From NCBI GenBank assembly GCA_002734085.1, contig NVXV01000019.1, forward strand, positions 1 to 64,000: a stretch of 64,000 nucleotides of DNA, in the 5' to 3' direction. This DNA is from Fluviicola sp. (GTDB lineage: Bacteria > Bacteroidota > Bacteroidia > Flavobacteriales_D > Crocinitomicaceae). The notes below the pieces were generated by a model, which worked only from the letters and a program-made list of their open reading frames with translations, was not told the DNA's origin and did no database searches. Below are positions 1 through 9,352 of this stretch, in pieces (within the stretch, counting starts at the first letter, position 1; the number at the start of each line of letters is the position of its first letter). The position numbers were made by a program, and so were the translations under genes.

Positions 1-77
1 AATTTTAGTATATTCATCTTGCTTTTTTCTTCAAAACTAGACCGGCAGAACTTATTCTATTTACGTGCTGGTATTTT

Positions 78-344
78 GTGGGGGAATCAGTTTATTTTAT
101 TAGAAAAAATGAAATAGAAGATACATTCAAAATTGCAGAAATACTCGTAAACGACAAAGACGAATACGTACAAAAAGCAGTTGGAAGTTGGATTAGAGAA
201 GCTGGAAAACGGAGCGAAGAAAAATTAAAGAAATTTCTTAATAAATATGCAACTGAAATGCCAAGGATTACACTTCGCTATGCAATTGAGAAATTTGACA
301 AGGAAACGAGAGAATATTATTTAAGTTTAAAGAGTAGAAATTAA
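78..344 (+). pseudogene. DNA alkylation repair enzyme (AlkD/COG4912-like), C-terminal fragment
   Basis: Protein has 'VNDKDEYVQKAVGSWIREAGKR...MPRITLRYAIEKF', typical of the AlkD C-terminus; only ~88 aa, GTG start, in-frame stop at 6-8, so 5'-truncated. Confidence 0.7.
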
Positions 345-361
345 TAATACAAAAAGACGCA

Positions 362-952
362 ATGAATCAGAAAGTAGATTGGTTCTTCGACAAAGACAGT
401 AATTGGCAGAAGGAATATAGAAAACTTCGAGCAATCGTTTTAAGTTGTGGACTTATCGAAGAATTAAAATGGGGAGTTCCTTGTTATACATTTCAGAAAA
501 ATAATATTGTTTTAATCCACGGATTTAAAGGATATTGTGCACTTCTATTTCACAAAGGTGTATTGCTTAAAGACACCAATAATATTTTAATTCAACAAAC
601 CGAAAATGTTCAATCTGCTCGTCAAATTCGATTCATAAATTTTCAAGAAATAATTGATTTAGAACAAATTATAAAAACCTATATTTTTGAGGCTATTGAG
701 GTAGAAAAGGCAGGGTTAGAAGTAAAAATGAAGAAGACTTCCGAATTTAAAATGCCTGATGAATTTAAAAACGCATTGGAAAATAATTCCGATTTAAAAT
801 CTGCATTTTATGCTTTAACACCTGGACGACAAAGAGGTTATCTTCTGCATTTTTCACAAGCAAAACAATCCAAAACTCGGGAGTCGAGAATTGAAAAGTG
901 TACAGATAAAATCCTCAACGGAATTGGCTTGAACGATAAGTATAGTAAGTGA
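362..952 (+). CDS. YdeI/OmpD-associated, DUF1801-like protein
   Basis: N-terminal 'ELKWGVPCYTFQKNNIVLIHGFKGYCALLFHKG' and C-terminal 'ALTPGRQRGYLLHFSQAKQSKTRESRIEKC' motifs. Confidence 0.85.
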   Translation: MNQKVDWFFDKDSNWQKEYRKLRAIVLSCGLIEELKWGVPCYTFQKNNIVLIHGFKGYCALLFHKGVLLKDTNNILIQQTENVQSARQIRFINFQEIIDLEQIIKTYIFEAIEVEKAGLEVKMKKTSEFKMPDEFKNALENNSDLKSAFYALTPGRQRGYLLHFSQAKQSKTRESRIEKCTDKILNGIGLNDKYSK

Positions 953-1009
953 GAGCGAAAAAAAACGTTACACAACAATGTATACAAAACCGTTAAACGA
1001 AATATAAAA

Positions 1010-1297
1010 ATGGCAGACATGTACTATATTCTTTTTTACAAAACGATTGACAATTATATTGAAAAACGAGTTCCTTATCGTGGCGAACATTTGAAACATG
1101 CGAAAATGGCGGAAGAAAAAGGAACTTTAATTATGGCGGGAGCACTCGCAGAACCACCAGACGGAGCAGTTCTCGTTTTCAAAGGAGATAGCATTGAAAT
1201 AGCAAAAGATTTTGCAAAAAATGACCCTTACGTAAAAAACGGACTAATTACTGAATGGTATGTTCGCCCTTGGACAGTAGTTATTGGAAATAATTGA
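1010..1297 (+). CDS. YciI-like (YCII domain) protein
   Basis: 'RGEHLKHAKMAEEKGTLIMAGALAEPPDGAVLVF...DPYVKNGL' YCII pattern. Confidence 0.85.
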   Translation: MADMYYILFYKTIDNYIEKRVPYRGEHLKHAKMAEEKGTLIMAGALAEPPDGAVLVFKGDSIEIAKDFAKNDPYVKNGLITEWYVRPWTVVIGNN

Positions 1298-1308
1298 AAG
1301 AATAAATT

Positions 1309-1734
1309 ATGACAGAAACTGAATTTCCCGTAACGTTGCCATTGAGAATAGACTGGAGTGAATTAGATTACTTCGGACATGTAAACAATGTTTCATTCTT
1401 TAAATATGTACAAGCTTCTAGAGTTAATTATTGGGATCATATTGGCCTGACAAAATCTCACAGAGAAACGAATATTGGACCAATGCTAGTATCTTCAAAG
1501 TGCGATTTCAAAAAGCCATTGTTCTACCCTGGGCAGGTAAAAATACTTGCTCGTGTAGAATTTATTAAGAATACTAGCTTTAGTATTTTTCATAGGCTAT
1601 TAAATGACAAAAAAGAAATTGCTGCAGAAGCGCAAGATATTATGGTTATGTACGACTTTAATCAAAACAATAAAATTCAGTTTCCGACAGACTTAAAAGA
1701 AAAGATAGAGCATTTGGAAAAAAGAATATTTTAA
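1309..1734 (+). CDS. acyl-CoA thioesterase (hotdog, 4HBT family)
   Basis: 'LRIDWSELDYFGHVNNVSFFKYVQASRVNYW' hotdog motif. Confidence 0.85.
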   Translation: MTETEFPVTLPLRIDWSELDYFGHVNNVSFFKYVQASRVNYWDHIGLTKSHRETNIGPMLVSSKCDFKKPLFYPGQVKILARVEFIKNTSFSIFHRLLNDKKEIAAEAQDIMVMYDFNQNNKIQFPTDLKEKIEHLEKRIF

Positions 1735-2117
1735 AACGAATATAAAGCGTATTCGCCCAACAAAGGCTAAAAAAACATACGGGCTGAAAGGATAAGATGA
1801 AATTTAGTGTACAATAGCTGTTATTGTCCGTAAGAAAGAGATAATAATATCTATTTACTTACTGAGGGTAATCTTGCGGGCATAACTTGTTTTTTAATGC
1901 TAAACGATATAAAATTGCACTTTCAACTAATAATTTAAAGTGTTTGTTTTATTTCTGATGAATTTTACAACTGCCCAAAATAGCAGACTTTTTCCAGTTA
2001 AGATGAATAAATAATTCTTTGTTATAGTTTGATTATATTTGATAATAATAAATATCAGCTATAAACTATGACACAAAACTATCTCGTACTTCTATTCCTA
2101 ACTATACATATATAAAG

Positions 2118-2864
2118 ATGAAATTCGGAGAAATATTAAAAAAGACTGAACACCGCCCCTGGAAAATACCAAGTGGAAGTGGTAAGTTTTATCAAGAATG
2201 GAATAACGCTATATTTTTGCATTGGCAAGTAGATTTACCTACATTAAAAAAGTTTGTTCCGGAAGAATTAGAAATAGATTTGTTTGAAGGCAAGCCATGG
2301 GTGTCATTAGTTGCTTTTACTGTGGAGAAAATTAGACCAAAAAATCTACCTTCCTTTTCGCCAATTTCAAATTTTGATGAAGTTAATATTCGTACATATA
2401 TAAAATCAGGGGAAAAGTCTGGGGTTTATTTTCTTAGTATTGAAGGAGGTAAACGATTATCTTGCAAGGTAGCCAAGGGAATTTCTGAACTTCCATACCG
2501 CTTTTCCTCTATTAAACGATCAAAAAAAGCATTTGAAAGTTCAAACGTCGAATTTAGAGATCAACTAAAAATTCAGTATCAGCTTGGAAAACCAAATAAC
2601 AATAAAGACGAATTGGATAAATGGCTCACGGAGAGATACGCGCTTTTTCAAGACACCCCCAACAGCATCAACGAATTTGAAGTGCATCATTTAGAATGGA
2701 ATATCAATGAGATCCAAATAGAAGACTTAACAGTCAATTATCCAAGGTTTAGTAAGTTAATTAAAAACAAACCGAATAAAGCACATTATTCAAAAGGGGT
2801 AAAAGTCATTGCTTGGGGTAAAATAAAAAAGAAGAGAGTTATAGCTTATCGAAGAAAGATTTAA
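2118..2864 (+). CDS. DUF2071/YqjF-like protein
   Basis: 'FLHWQVDLPTLKKFVPEELEIDLFEGKPWVSLVAFTV...NVRTYI'-like pattern. Confidence 0.75.
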   Translation: MKFGEILKKTEHRPWKIPSGSGKFYQEWNNAIFLHWQVDLPTLKKFVPEELEIDLFEGKPWVSLVAFTVEKIRPKNLPSFSPISNFDEVNIRTYIKSGEKSGVYFLSIEGGKRLSCKVAKGISELPYRFSSIKRSKKAFESSNVEFRDQLKIQYQLGKPNNNKDELDKWLTERYALFQDTPNSINEFEVHHLEWNINEIQIEDLTVNYPRFSKLIKNKPNKAHYSKGVKVIAWGKIKKKRVIAYRRKI

Positions 2865-2955
2865 AATCTAAACACCTCTATTTCAAAATATTATTTACTT
2901 TTGCCGACAATAAGTATCTACTACTATAGATTGACCTAAAAAAGATTAAAGATTC

Positions 2956-3357
2956 ATGAAGTATTTGATAGTTATACCCCTAATGCTTACGATTGCATCG
3001 TTTACAGGACTCGGGCAAAAAGAAAGTCCCATACCAACAATGATTTTTAGCTACGAAAAAATAACGGAATTCAAATTTGATAAAGATGTTCAAGATTTTG
3101 TAGCTATAGATTCAATCGTATTTTCTGATTCAATTATGATTAGTGAAAGCGAAGTTTTTGTTAAAGGCTATTCAAATAAACCAGACAAATCACTAATGGT
3201 TATAAATGTTGGAAAGAAAAGGGGTTCAAGTAAAAAGAGGTACACCTGTCAAAATGGTGAAGAATTATACGCTGTAGTTGTTTCGCCAGATAAAAAATAC
3301 ATTTCCATAATTGGAGTTCATAATAAGTATATTTACGAAATAAAAGCAAGTAATTAG
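2956..3357 (+). CDS. exported protein of unknown function
   Basis: ORF with N-terminal signal peptide (LIVIPLMLTIASFTGLGQ). Confidence 0.55.
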   Translation: MKYLIVIPLMLTIASFTGLGQKESPIPTMIFSYEKITEFKFDKDVQDFVAIDSIVFSDSIMISESEVFVKGYSNKPDKSLMVINVGKKRGSSKKRYTCQNGEELYAVVVSPDKKYISIIGVHNKYIYEIKASN

Positions 3358-3374
3358 AAGAACAATTAAAAGAA

Positions 3375-3809
3375 ATGAATTCTATAAAGCAAAATTATTT
3401 CATTATTCTAATCTCTATTATCACACTTACTATCCTCTTATCCTCTTGTGGATTTAATACACAAAGATCTTCGAAGGCAAAGGGTAAACAATGGGTTTAT
3501 ATAGAGTTAACCACCGTAACAACATCTGACACAACAAACTATTACTATTATGGACAGGTAAAGAAATCTTTAATTCGAGATATTGATTCTAATGCTGGAT
3601 TAACGGGTTTATTTACGTTGTCTAATATTAGATATTGGAATGATAATGATTTATTAGAAGTCTACGAGGATGAAGACTTAGAAGGAAGTCTTGTATTCAG
3701 TATACAAGACATTAAAGAAATTGTATTATACAAAGTTGATCCAGTATATTCGTTTGAAATAGATGAATTACATGCAACATGCAAAGCTATAAGAGCCAAA
3801 AAGAAGTAA
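3375..3809 (+). CDS. putative lipoprotein of unknown function
   Basis: N-terminal hydrophobic segment and lipobox (ILLSSC). Confidence 0.6.
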   Translation: MNSIKQNYFIILISIITLTILLSSCGFNTQRSSKAKGKQWVYIELTTVTTSDTTNYYYYGQVKKSLIRDIDSNAGLTGLFTLSNIRYWNDNDLLEVYEDEDLEGSLVFSIQDIKEIVLYKVDPVYSFEIDELHATCKAIRAKKK

Positions 3810-3854
3810 CTCATCACATATGCGATTCAAAACCAACACGTTAAAATCATTAAC

Positions 3855-6155
3855 ATGGCGAATAAAAATGTATTCTTTCTACTGCTTTTCCTACCAGTAA
3901 TTGGCTTATCTCAACTTTCGGAGAAGGATAAAGAATTTATTCGTCAGGAACTATCTGAAAAAATTAATGGTCTTCGAGTTAGTTTAGGCGTAAAACCACT
4001 GAAATTGAACGACACGCTTCAAAAAGCGGCAGCATTTCATAGCGAGTACATGGCGAAATATGATGTACTTAGTCATGATGAAACAAGGTCAAAGTATAGA
4101 ACACCTAAGAAACGTGTAAGCGAATTTGAAGGTGATATTTTTGATATTGTGGGCGAAAACATTCTCTACTCTACTCCACAATCTTTCCCGCTAAAAAAGA
4201 AAGAACTCGTTGCTCTGGCTAATGAAATGTTTACGAGTTGGAAAAATTCACCACCTCATTATGCCAACATGATCGACCCAGAATACGTATTTGCTGACTT
4301 AGGTTTTAAGACAGAAATAAAGAAAGATATCGTCTATGCTACTCAGGTTTTTGGAAGAAAAGGACATGTATTTGAAAATCAAATTTCAGACAATGCTTAT
4401 GGATTGGTTCAGGCTCCAAAAGATTGTGAAAAAGAATACAGTACTTTCTCTAACCTTATCATGAGTATGGGGAATAATCTAGAAATTAAAGGAAATGAAG
4501 TAATCTTGTATTATCATAATATCGACTATTTCAAAAAAATGTTTTCAAACCCTACCGATGGAGTTGCGATAGACTTGATTTCAAAAAATCAAATGGCGTG
4601 TGGTAAACCAAATGAACTAGATGTTAGTCCTGTCTATGATGGTATTTTATTAAAACCCATTTACTCACAAGAAATGCTCGCAAACAATACAGCTAAAAGT
4701 GATTACCGCGTAATTACAAAAGTGGGCGAAATTCCGGCTGAATATCTAGATAAAGACTATACTCCATCCATTGTTCTTATAAAAAATGGAAAGGCTTGCA
4801 AGTACCTCTACCCTTCCCAAACCCTCAGTAAAGCGTATGATTTGAGGCCCATTGAGCCTATAACCAAAGACGAACTCTCGGTTGAACTACTCAGAGAAGG
4901 TATTGTACAGTCACAAATTGTGAATTACGATTTTAAAACGAACGTTACCAGAGCGGTTACAAATCCAACTATCTATAATTATTCTGAACCTATTCATTCT
5001 ATTCGAATCCTCTCCTATAGTTCAGTTGAAGGTGATTCGATTAATAATGATAGACTTCACAAAGCAAGGGCGGATTATATTCAAAATCAGCTAACGCGTA
5101 AACTAAGTGTTCCTAATGAGAAAATTGAAATTGATGCTCGAGAAAACTGGAGTATGATGGATTTTCAGCTGAATTACTTCGAACGAGAGGAACTCACCTC
5201 TATTCCCCATGATTCGCTTAAATCAATTCTTGCAACCGATGATAAATCTCTTCCGTGGGACTCTTTACTCTTTAGTCAGCGAAGAGCAACAGCAATAATT
5301 AATTATGAAGGACAATTTAACGATAGTCTTTCTTTAGAATCATTGGGTGCATTTAATCTAAGAACAGCTGTTGCATACAACGATCCTGACCTTGCCAACA
5401 AAGCACTTTATAATATGTACAATTCAAAAAACTACAATCCATACATATTATTCGAACCACAAATTCGAGAATTCATCGAGTCCAACCCAAAGACAATTTG
5501 TAATTATTCAGCGCTGTTGTCATCCAACTACTCAATAGATCCCTATGCCGTTTCTAGCTTTATTCACAATTGTTTAGTCAGCGTAAAGAAACTTGATTTA
5601 GACACTCGTACAAACTTACTTCACCTCTACACGCTCGTTGGAAAATATCTTTTGGATAACTGGGACGTACCTTCTGAAAGACTTTCAAATGTCATTCATC
5701 CATTAAAAATTAAAAAATTTAGTTCAACTGAAATCAAGAATGAACTTATTTTGAATCTGCACTTAACATTCATCGATTATTTCGGGCAGGTAAATGATGG
5801 ACCAAATATCTCCAAGTCCTTTTATTTCATTGCCGACTACTTTAAAACACGCTCTTTAGAACCAGAAGACGATGTAGATCTCGCACTCTTTTTCAATAAG
5901 TGGAGCATGTACACAATGGCTATAAAACACCTACTTCCAAGATTTGAAGAGAATAAATTAAATGAAGACGGTGTATTTGTACTTGCAAAAACAATGAATT
6001 TTACGAATTATGGCGACGAAACCGGTGAGTATATTGAAATCCATCAAAAAGCACTTGAAGTCAACCAGAAAAGATGGTGTAGATGGATCAATATTGACTT
6101 TCAAGTAAAGAGAAATCACAAAATTAAAAGGCTTTACTGTGAATCGTGTGAGTGA
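3855..6155 (+). CDS. secreted CAP (SCP/PR1) domain protein with C-terminal OmpA-like region
   Basis: CAP motifs 'AAAFHSEYMAKYDVLSHDE', 'GENILY', 'SWKNSPPHYANMI'; later 'IRILSYSSVEGDSINNDRLHKARADYIQNQL' OmpA-like. Confidence 0.75.
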   Translation: MANKNVFFLLLFLPVIGLSQLSEKDKEFIRQELSEKINGLRVSLGVKPLKLNDTLQKAAAFHSEYMAKYDVLSHDETRSKYRTPKKRVSEFEGDIFDIVGENILYSTPQSFPLKKKELVALANEMFTSWKNSPPHYANMIDPEYVFADLGFKTEIKKDIVYATQVFGRKGHVFENQISDNAYGLVQAPKDCEKEYSTFSNLIMSMGNNLEIKGNEVILYYHNIDYFKKMFSNPTDGVAIDLISKNQMACGKPNELDVSPVYDGILLKPIYSQEMLANNTAKSDYRVITKVGEIPAEYLDKDYTPSIVLIKNGKACKYLYPSQTLSKAYDLRPIEPITKDELSVELLREGIVQSQIVNYDFKTNVTRAVTNPTIYNYSEPIHSIRILSYSSVEGDSINNDRLHKARADYIQNQLTRKLSVPNEKIEIDARENWSMMDFQLNYFEREELTSIPHDSLKSILATDDKSLPWDSLLFSQRRATAIINYEGQFNDSLSLESLGAFNLRTAVAYNDPDLANKALYNMYNSKNYNPYILFEPQIREFIESNPKTICNYSALLSSNYSIDPYAVSSFIHNCLVSVKKLDLDTRTNLLHLYTLVGKYLLDNWDVPSERLSNVIHPLKIKKFSSTEIKNELILNLHLTFIDYFGQVNDGPNISKSFYFIADYFKTRSLEPEDDVDLALFFNKWSMYTMAIKHLLPRFEENKLNEDGVFVLAKTMNFTNYGDETGEYIEIHQKALEVNQKRWCRWINIDFQVKRNHKIKRLYCESCE

Positions 6156-6448
6156 AGGTGTTAAGTTGCTTACAACGAGCTTTGAATTACAAACGCAAAG
6201 AATCAATTCAAAGATGAAAAACATCCATTATCAAATGTTTCATCGTTTTTGATAACTAAGAGCATGTAACTGAGGAACATTATTATAGATAACCTTAGAA
6301 GCATAATGAATCGCTATGACGAATCATAAAAAAACAGTAACTTTGAGTGGATATACATCACTAAAAAGTATCATTAGCATGACAACGGGTGTTGGATAAT
6401 GATCAAAAAGGTGTTGTTATAAGCAAGTTATGTTTAATATATCATGAG

Positions 6449-7828
6449 ATGAGAATTACTACAATAATTTTATTACTCGTATCATTTAATTTAAATGCTC
6501 AGGATGAATTGTCCGTTGAGCAAAATTGGAGTAACCCTAAAGAATTACCGTTTCAGATTATGAGCAGTGCGCTGTATTTTACTAAAGTTGATGGTGAGCA
6601 TTATGCGGAGTTTGAAATTCGAGAAAATGATAGTGTTTCATCAACTTTTTATATGAACATTGATGATGGATTAAAGCATGCTAGTTTTCTTAAAATAGAT
6701 AAGAACTTGTCTTTAGTTCCTGTGACAAATCCCGAACTTACGAAAGAACTTTTTTTTAAAACAGATTACCGCACAGAATGGAGTACGAAAATTTTCGAGG
6801 GAAATTATGATCGAATTAAAAATTCAGACGGTACTCTTTCTTTCACTCGTGAAATCATATGTAGTTACAAAGGAAACAACTATAAGACGCAGGTATCATA
6901 TACGAAAAAGCCATTTGAATGGAATTTAATCACATCATCAATTATTTCTAATGAAAAGGGGTTAGATGCGATCTATCTTTGCCCTGTAAATATTGGAGAT
7001 ACATTTGCTAATGTTTTTTTTATTCATTTTTCTTCCGAATTGAAGGATTTTGAAATTATAAAAAAGAACATATTATATAGCGATTTTGGTTTTAACGCCA
7101 ACGAAATTACGCCTATAACAAATTATGGCGACTACGAATTTTTGTTCAAAGACACTCCTGGTTTATTATTCAGGTTTAACTTGAACAATTCTTCTTCATT
7201 AGGTCTTAGTACTGTCCTATTTGACCTTGAGAAAAATGAGATTAATATTAATTCAAAACAATTTGATAATAAAGAAATTAACCTCATACCAGACTTCAAC
7301 GAAGCACAAGCCAAAATAAAGTCAAGCGGAGAGTTTTTGGATTACTTTATTAATCTGTCTCGAACAAAAATGTCTAAAGGCAACAAATCCAATACAGGAT
7401 TTGATGCTGATTCTGGAGAAGATGTATTATATGTCAGATTGAAAGATAAAGAATACAGTGAAGCAAAAGGATTTAAAAATGTCCGTAAAAATTATCATTT
7501 ATTAAAAACGTCTAGATTAAATGAAGATTTTTATTTCATATATGATGAATTTCCTGAAGAAATAAGTTATGATGACAAAATAATCCTCGGTAAGGATAGT
7601 TCTTTTAAATTATGGATTATTCAATTTTCGAAGAATAAAACAATTCTATATGAGATTGGATTTGACTATTCCGAGATTGATAGTTCAATAAATGATAATT
7701 ACATAAGTTTTGATCAAATAGATAACTCCACAATAAACATAGTTTTGTACCTCAGTGGTAGTATGTTCAAACCAACTAATAAGTACTTAATCGGAAAAAT
7801 AAACATAACAGCAAATAAGCGGCACTAA
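6449..7828 (+). CDS. exported protein of unknown function
   Basis: ORF called from GTG 6389; ATG 6449 gives a clean signal peptide (MRITTIILLLVSFNLNAQ). Confidence 0.55.
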   Translation: MRITTIILLLVSFNLNAQDELSVEQNWSNPKELPFQIMSSALYFTKVDGEHYAEFEIRENDSVSSTFYMNIDDGLKHASFLKIDKNLSLVPVTNPELTKELFFKTDYRTEWSTKIFEGNYDRIKNSDGTLSFTREIICSYKGNNYKTQVSYTKKPFEWNLITSSIISNEKGLDAIYLCPVNIGDTFANVFFIHFSSELKDFEIIKKNILYSDFGFNANEITPITNYGDYEFLFKDTPGLLFRFNLNNSSSLGLSTVLFDLEKNEININSKQFDNKEINLIPDFNEAQAKIKSSGEFLDYFINLSRTKMSKGNKSNTGFDADSGEDVLYVRLKDKEYSEAKGFKNVRKNYHLLKTSRLNEDFYFIYDEFPEEISYDDKIILGKDSSFKLWIIQFSKNKTILYEIGFDYSEIDSSINDNYISFDQIDNSTINIVLYLSGSMFKPTNKYLIGKINITANKRH

Positions 7829-7860
7829 CGCGACCGCCTATTTGCAAACCGTTTCAGTTA

Positions 7861-8436
7861 ATGCGAGTATTCTTAATCATATGGATTTTAATCAGCTTAG
7901 TTTTTATTTGGGTTTCATACGAAACTGAGGAATCTAATGACTTTTATGATATTAAGGGGCTTAATTCAGACCTGAAGAGAAAGCTTGATATAGACTTGCT
8001 TGAAATCAAGAAAAATACAGACTCAGTACACGAAGTTTACAAAAACTTTTATGACGACTTTCTAAAAGCACCGTATGAAAGTTTTTCTACTGACTATTTT
8101 GAATTGGCAAACATTCCGTTTGATCTAGTTAACTCTAATGGGTTGAATTTAAGCGAAACTAAGGACTCAGATTCTTTAGCTAAAATTATGATGTTGAGTT
8201 TGGCTGATAATCTCAAAGATGATAATTGTAGCAGAAAATCTACAGACTCACTTTGCATTTATAAACTTGAACTGAAAAGAATTTTACAGGAACGAAATCC
8301 AATGGAGGAGCAAACATCATATATGTACTTTACTTCATTACTAAAGCCTTTAATGGACAGAGATTATTTGTCCGAAGAGGAGTTAAACTATCTGATTCTT
8401 TATAATCATTATTTGGTAACTTTAATAGGGGAATAA
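7861..8436 (+). CDS. hypothetical membrane-anchored protein
   Basis: ORF with N-terminal TM segment (LIIWILISLVFIWVSY). Confidence 0.5.
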   Translation: MRVFLIIWILISLVFIWVSYETEESNDFYDIKGLNSDLKRKLDIDLLEIKKNTDSVHEVYKNFYDDFLKAPYESFSTDYFELANIPFDLVNSNGLNLSETKDSDSLAKIMMLSLADNLKDDNCSRKSTDSLCIYKLELKRILQERNPMEEQTSYMYFTSLLKPLMDRDYLSEEELNYLILYNHYLVTLIGE

Positions 8437-8472
8437 ATGTAACATTCCTATCTAGTAAACTGTTTAACTAAT

Positions 8473-8874
8473 ATGATGAAATGGTTTTTAATGTTACTTC
8501 TTGTTGTATTATATTTCAATTGTACTTGTCAAGAAAAGCTAAATACTTCTAATATCGAACTAGATAGTACAAGTTTTAAAAAAATAAAAGAGCAATTAAA
8601 TGGGTGTTGGAAAACCAAGTACTATCAATTTAAATATCAAAATAATCTTGGTGGTGAATATAAAAGTCGTGTTCATTCATCCGCTCCTATATTTAAATTA
8701 ATCATTAAAGATGGTGAGGTTTTCCTCGAATGGATTGAACTCACAGGAGGAGGGTCTTTTCAAAAAGTAATCTCAATTAATAAGAATAAGTTAATTGTTG
8801 AAAACGAAGATAACCTAAAAGTCATTTATAAGAGAAATAAGAATTGTTCTTCCCAAGTTAGAGGTATTAAATAA
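8473..8874 (+). CDS. small exported protein; domain shared with C-terminus of the OmpA protein at 11956-12747
   Basis: Signal peptide; 'GEYKSRVHSSAPIFKLIIKDGEVFLEWIELTGG' resembles 'GECKSEEYISTAPVFKLMRQDEVTIIRWLDLTGG'. Confidence 0.6.
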   Translation: MMKWFLMLLLVVLYFNCTCQEKLNTSNIELDSTSFKKIKEQLNGCWKTKYYQFKYQNNLGGEYKSRVHSSAPIFKLIIKDGEVFLEWIELTGGGSFQKVISINKNKLIVENEDNLKVIYKRNKNCSSQVRGIK

Positions 8875-8974
8875 TCCAGACAAATAAAAACAATAAGAAA
8901 ATAGACGGTTGGGGATTGAAGAAGACAAAGAAAATTCTTAACGAATACAATCTAACTATAGACTAAATCTGTCA

Positions 8975-9349
8975 CTAAAAATCCAAATCCTCCTTCCCCT
9001 TGGTCTGAATCGTCTGCAGCTCCATAATTGACAGGATAAAGTACATGATTAGGATAATAATCGAGAAAGGCCAAAAGAAGAAGTTTACTTTAGCTACTTT
9101 ACCGCCAGAGACAATAAACAGTCCTGCGACCAAAGCTAGTAACGCATAAATGCTCCAAACTACAATTCGATAAGCTCCTATTTTTTGTTTCGAAATCAAG
9201 TGAAGTAAGGAGCTCACAATAATCCAACCTGTTAAGCCAAGAAGTATCCAATAAAGATAACCTGTCGTTCCGAAAAACAATAACAGAATGATGCCAGTCA
9301 TAAAGGCAACGGCTTGTAAAATCGTATCTAAGAGTTTAATTGGGTACAT
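8975..9349 (-). CDS. small multi-pass membrane protein of unknown function
   Basis: Four hydrophobic segments, adjacent to symporter gene. Confidence 0.6.
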   Translation of the reverse strand: MYPIKLLDTILQAVAFMTGIILLLFFGTTGYLYWILLGLTGWIIVSSLLHLISKQKIGAYRIVVWSIYALLALVAGLFIVSGGKVAKVNFFFWPFSIIILIMYFILSIMELQTIQTKGKEDLDF

Positions 9350-9352
9350 ATT

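Noticed and set aside
952-1010. Possible integron attC-like site (CGTTACACAACAATGTATACAAAACCGTTAAACG) between small cassette-like genes
   Set aside because: GTTAAAC fits GTTRRRY but no matching RYYYAAC partner and no comparable site between the next genes (1297-1309 is only 11 nt); no integrase seen.
838-1020. Minus-strand ORF opposite the YdeI gene end
   Set aside because: Short, overlaps a well-supported CDS, no recognisable protein features.
5958-6224. Minus-strand ORF of 88 aa over the CAP protein 3' end
   Set aside because: Antisense overlap with a long CDS; no homology-like motif.
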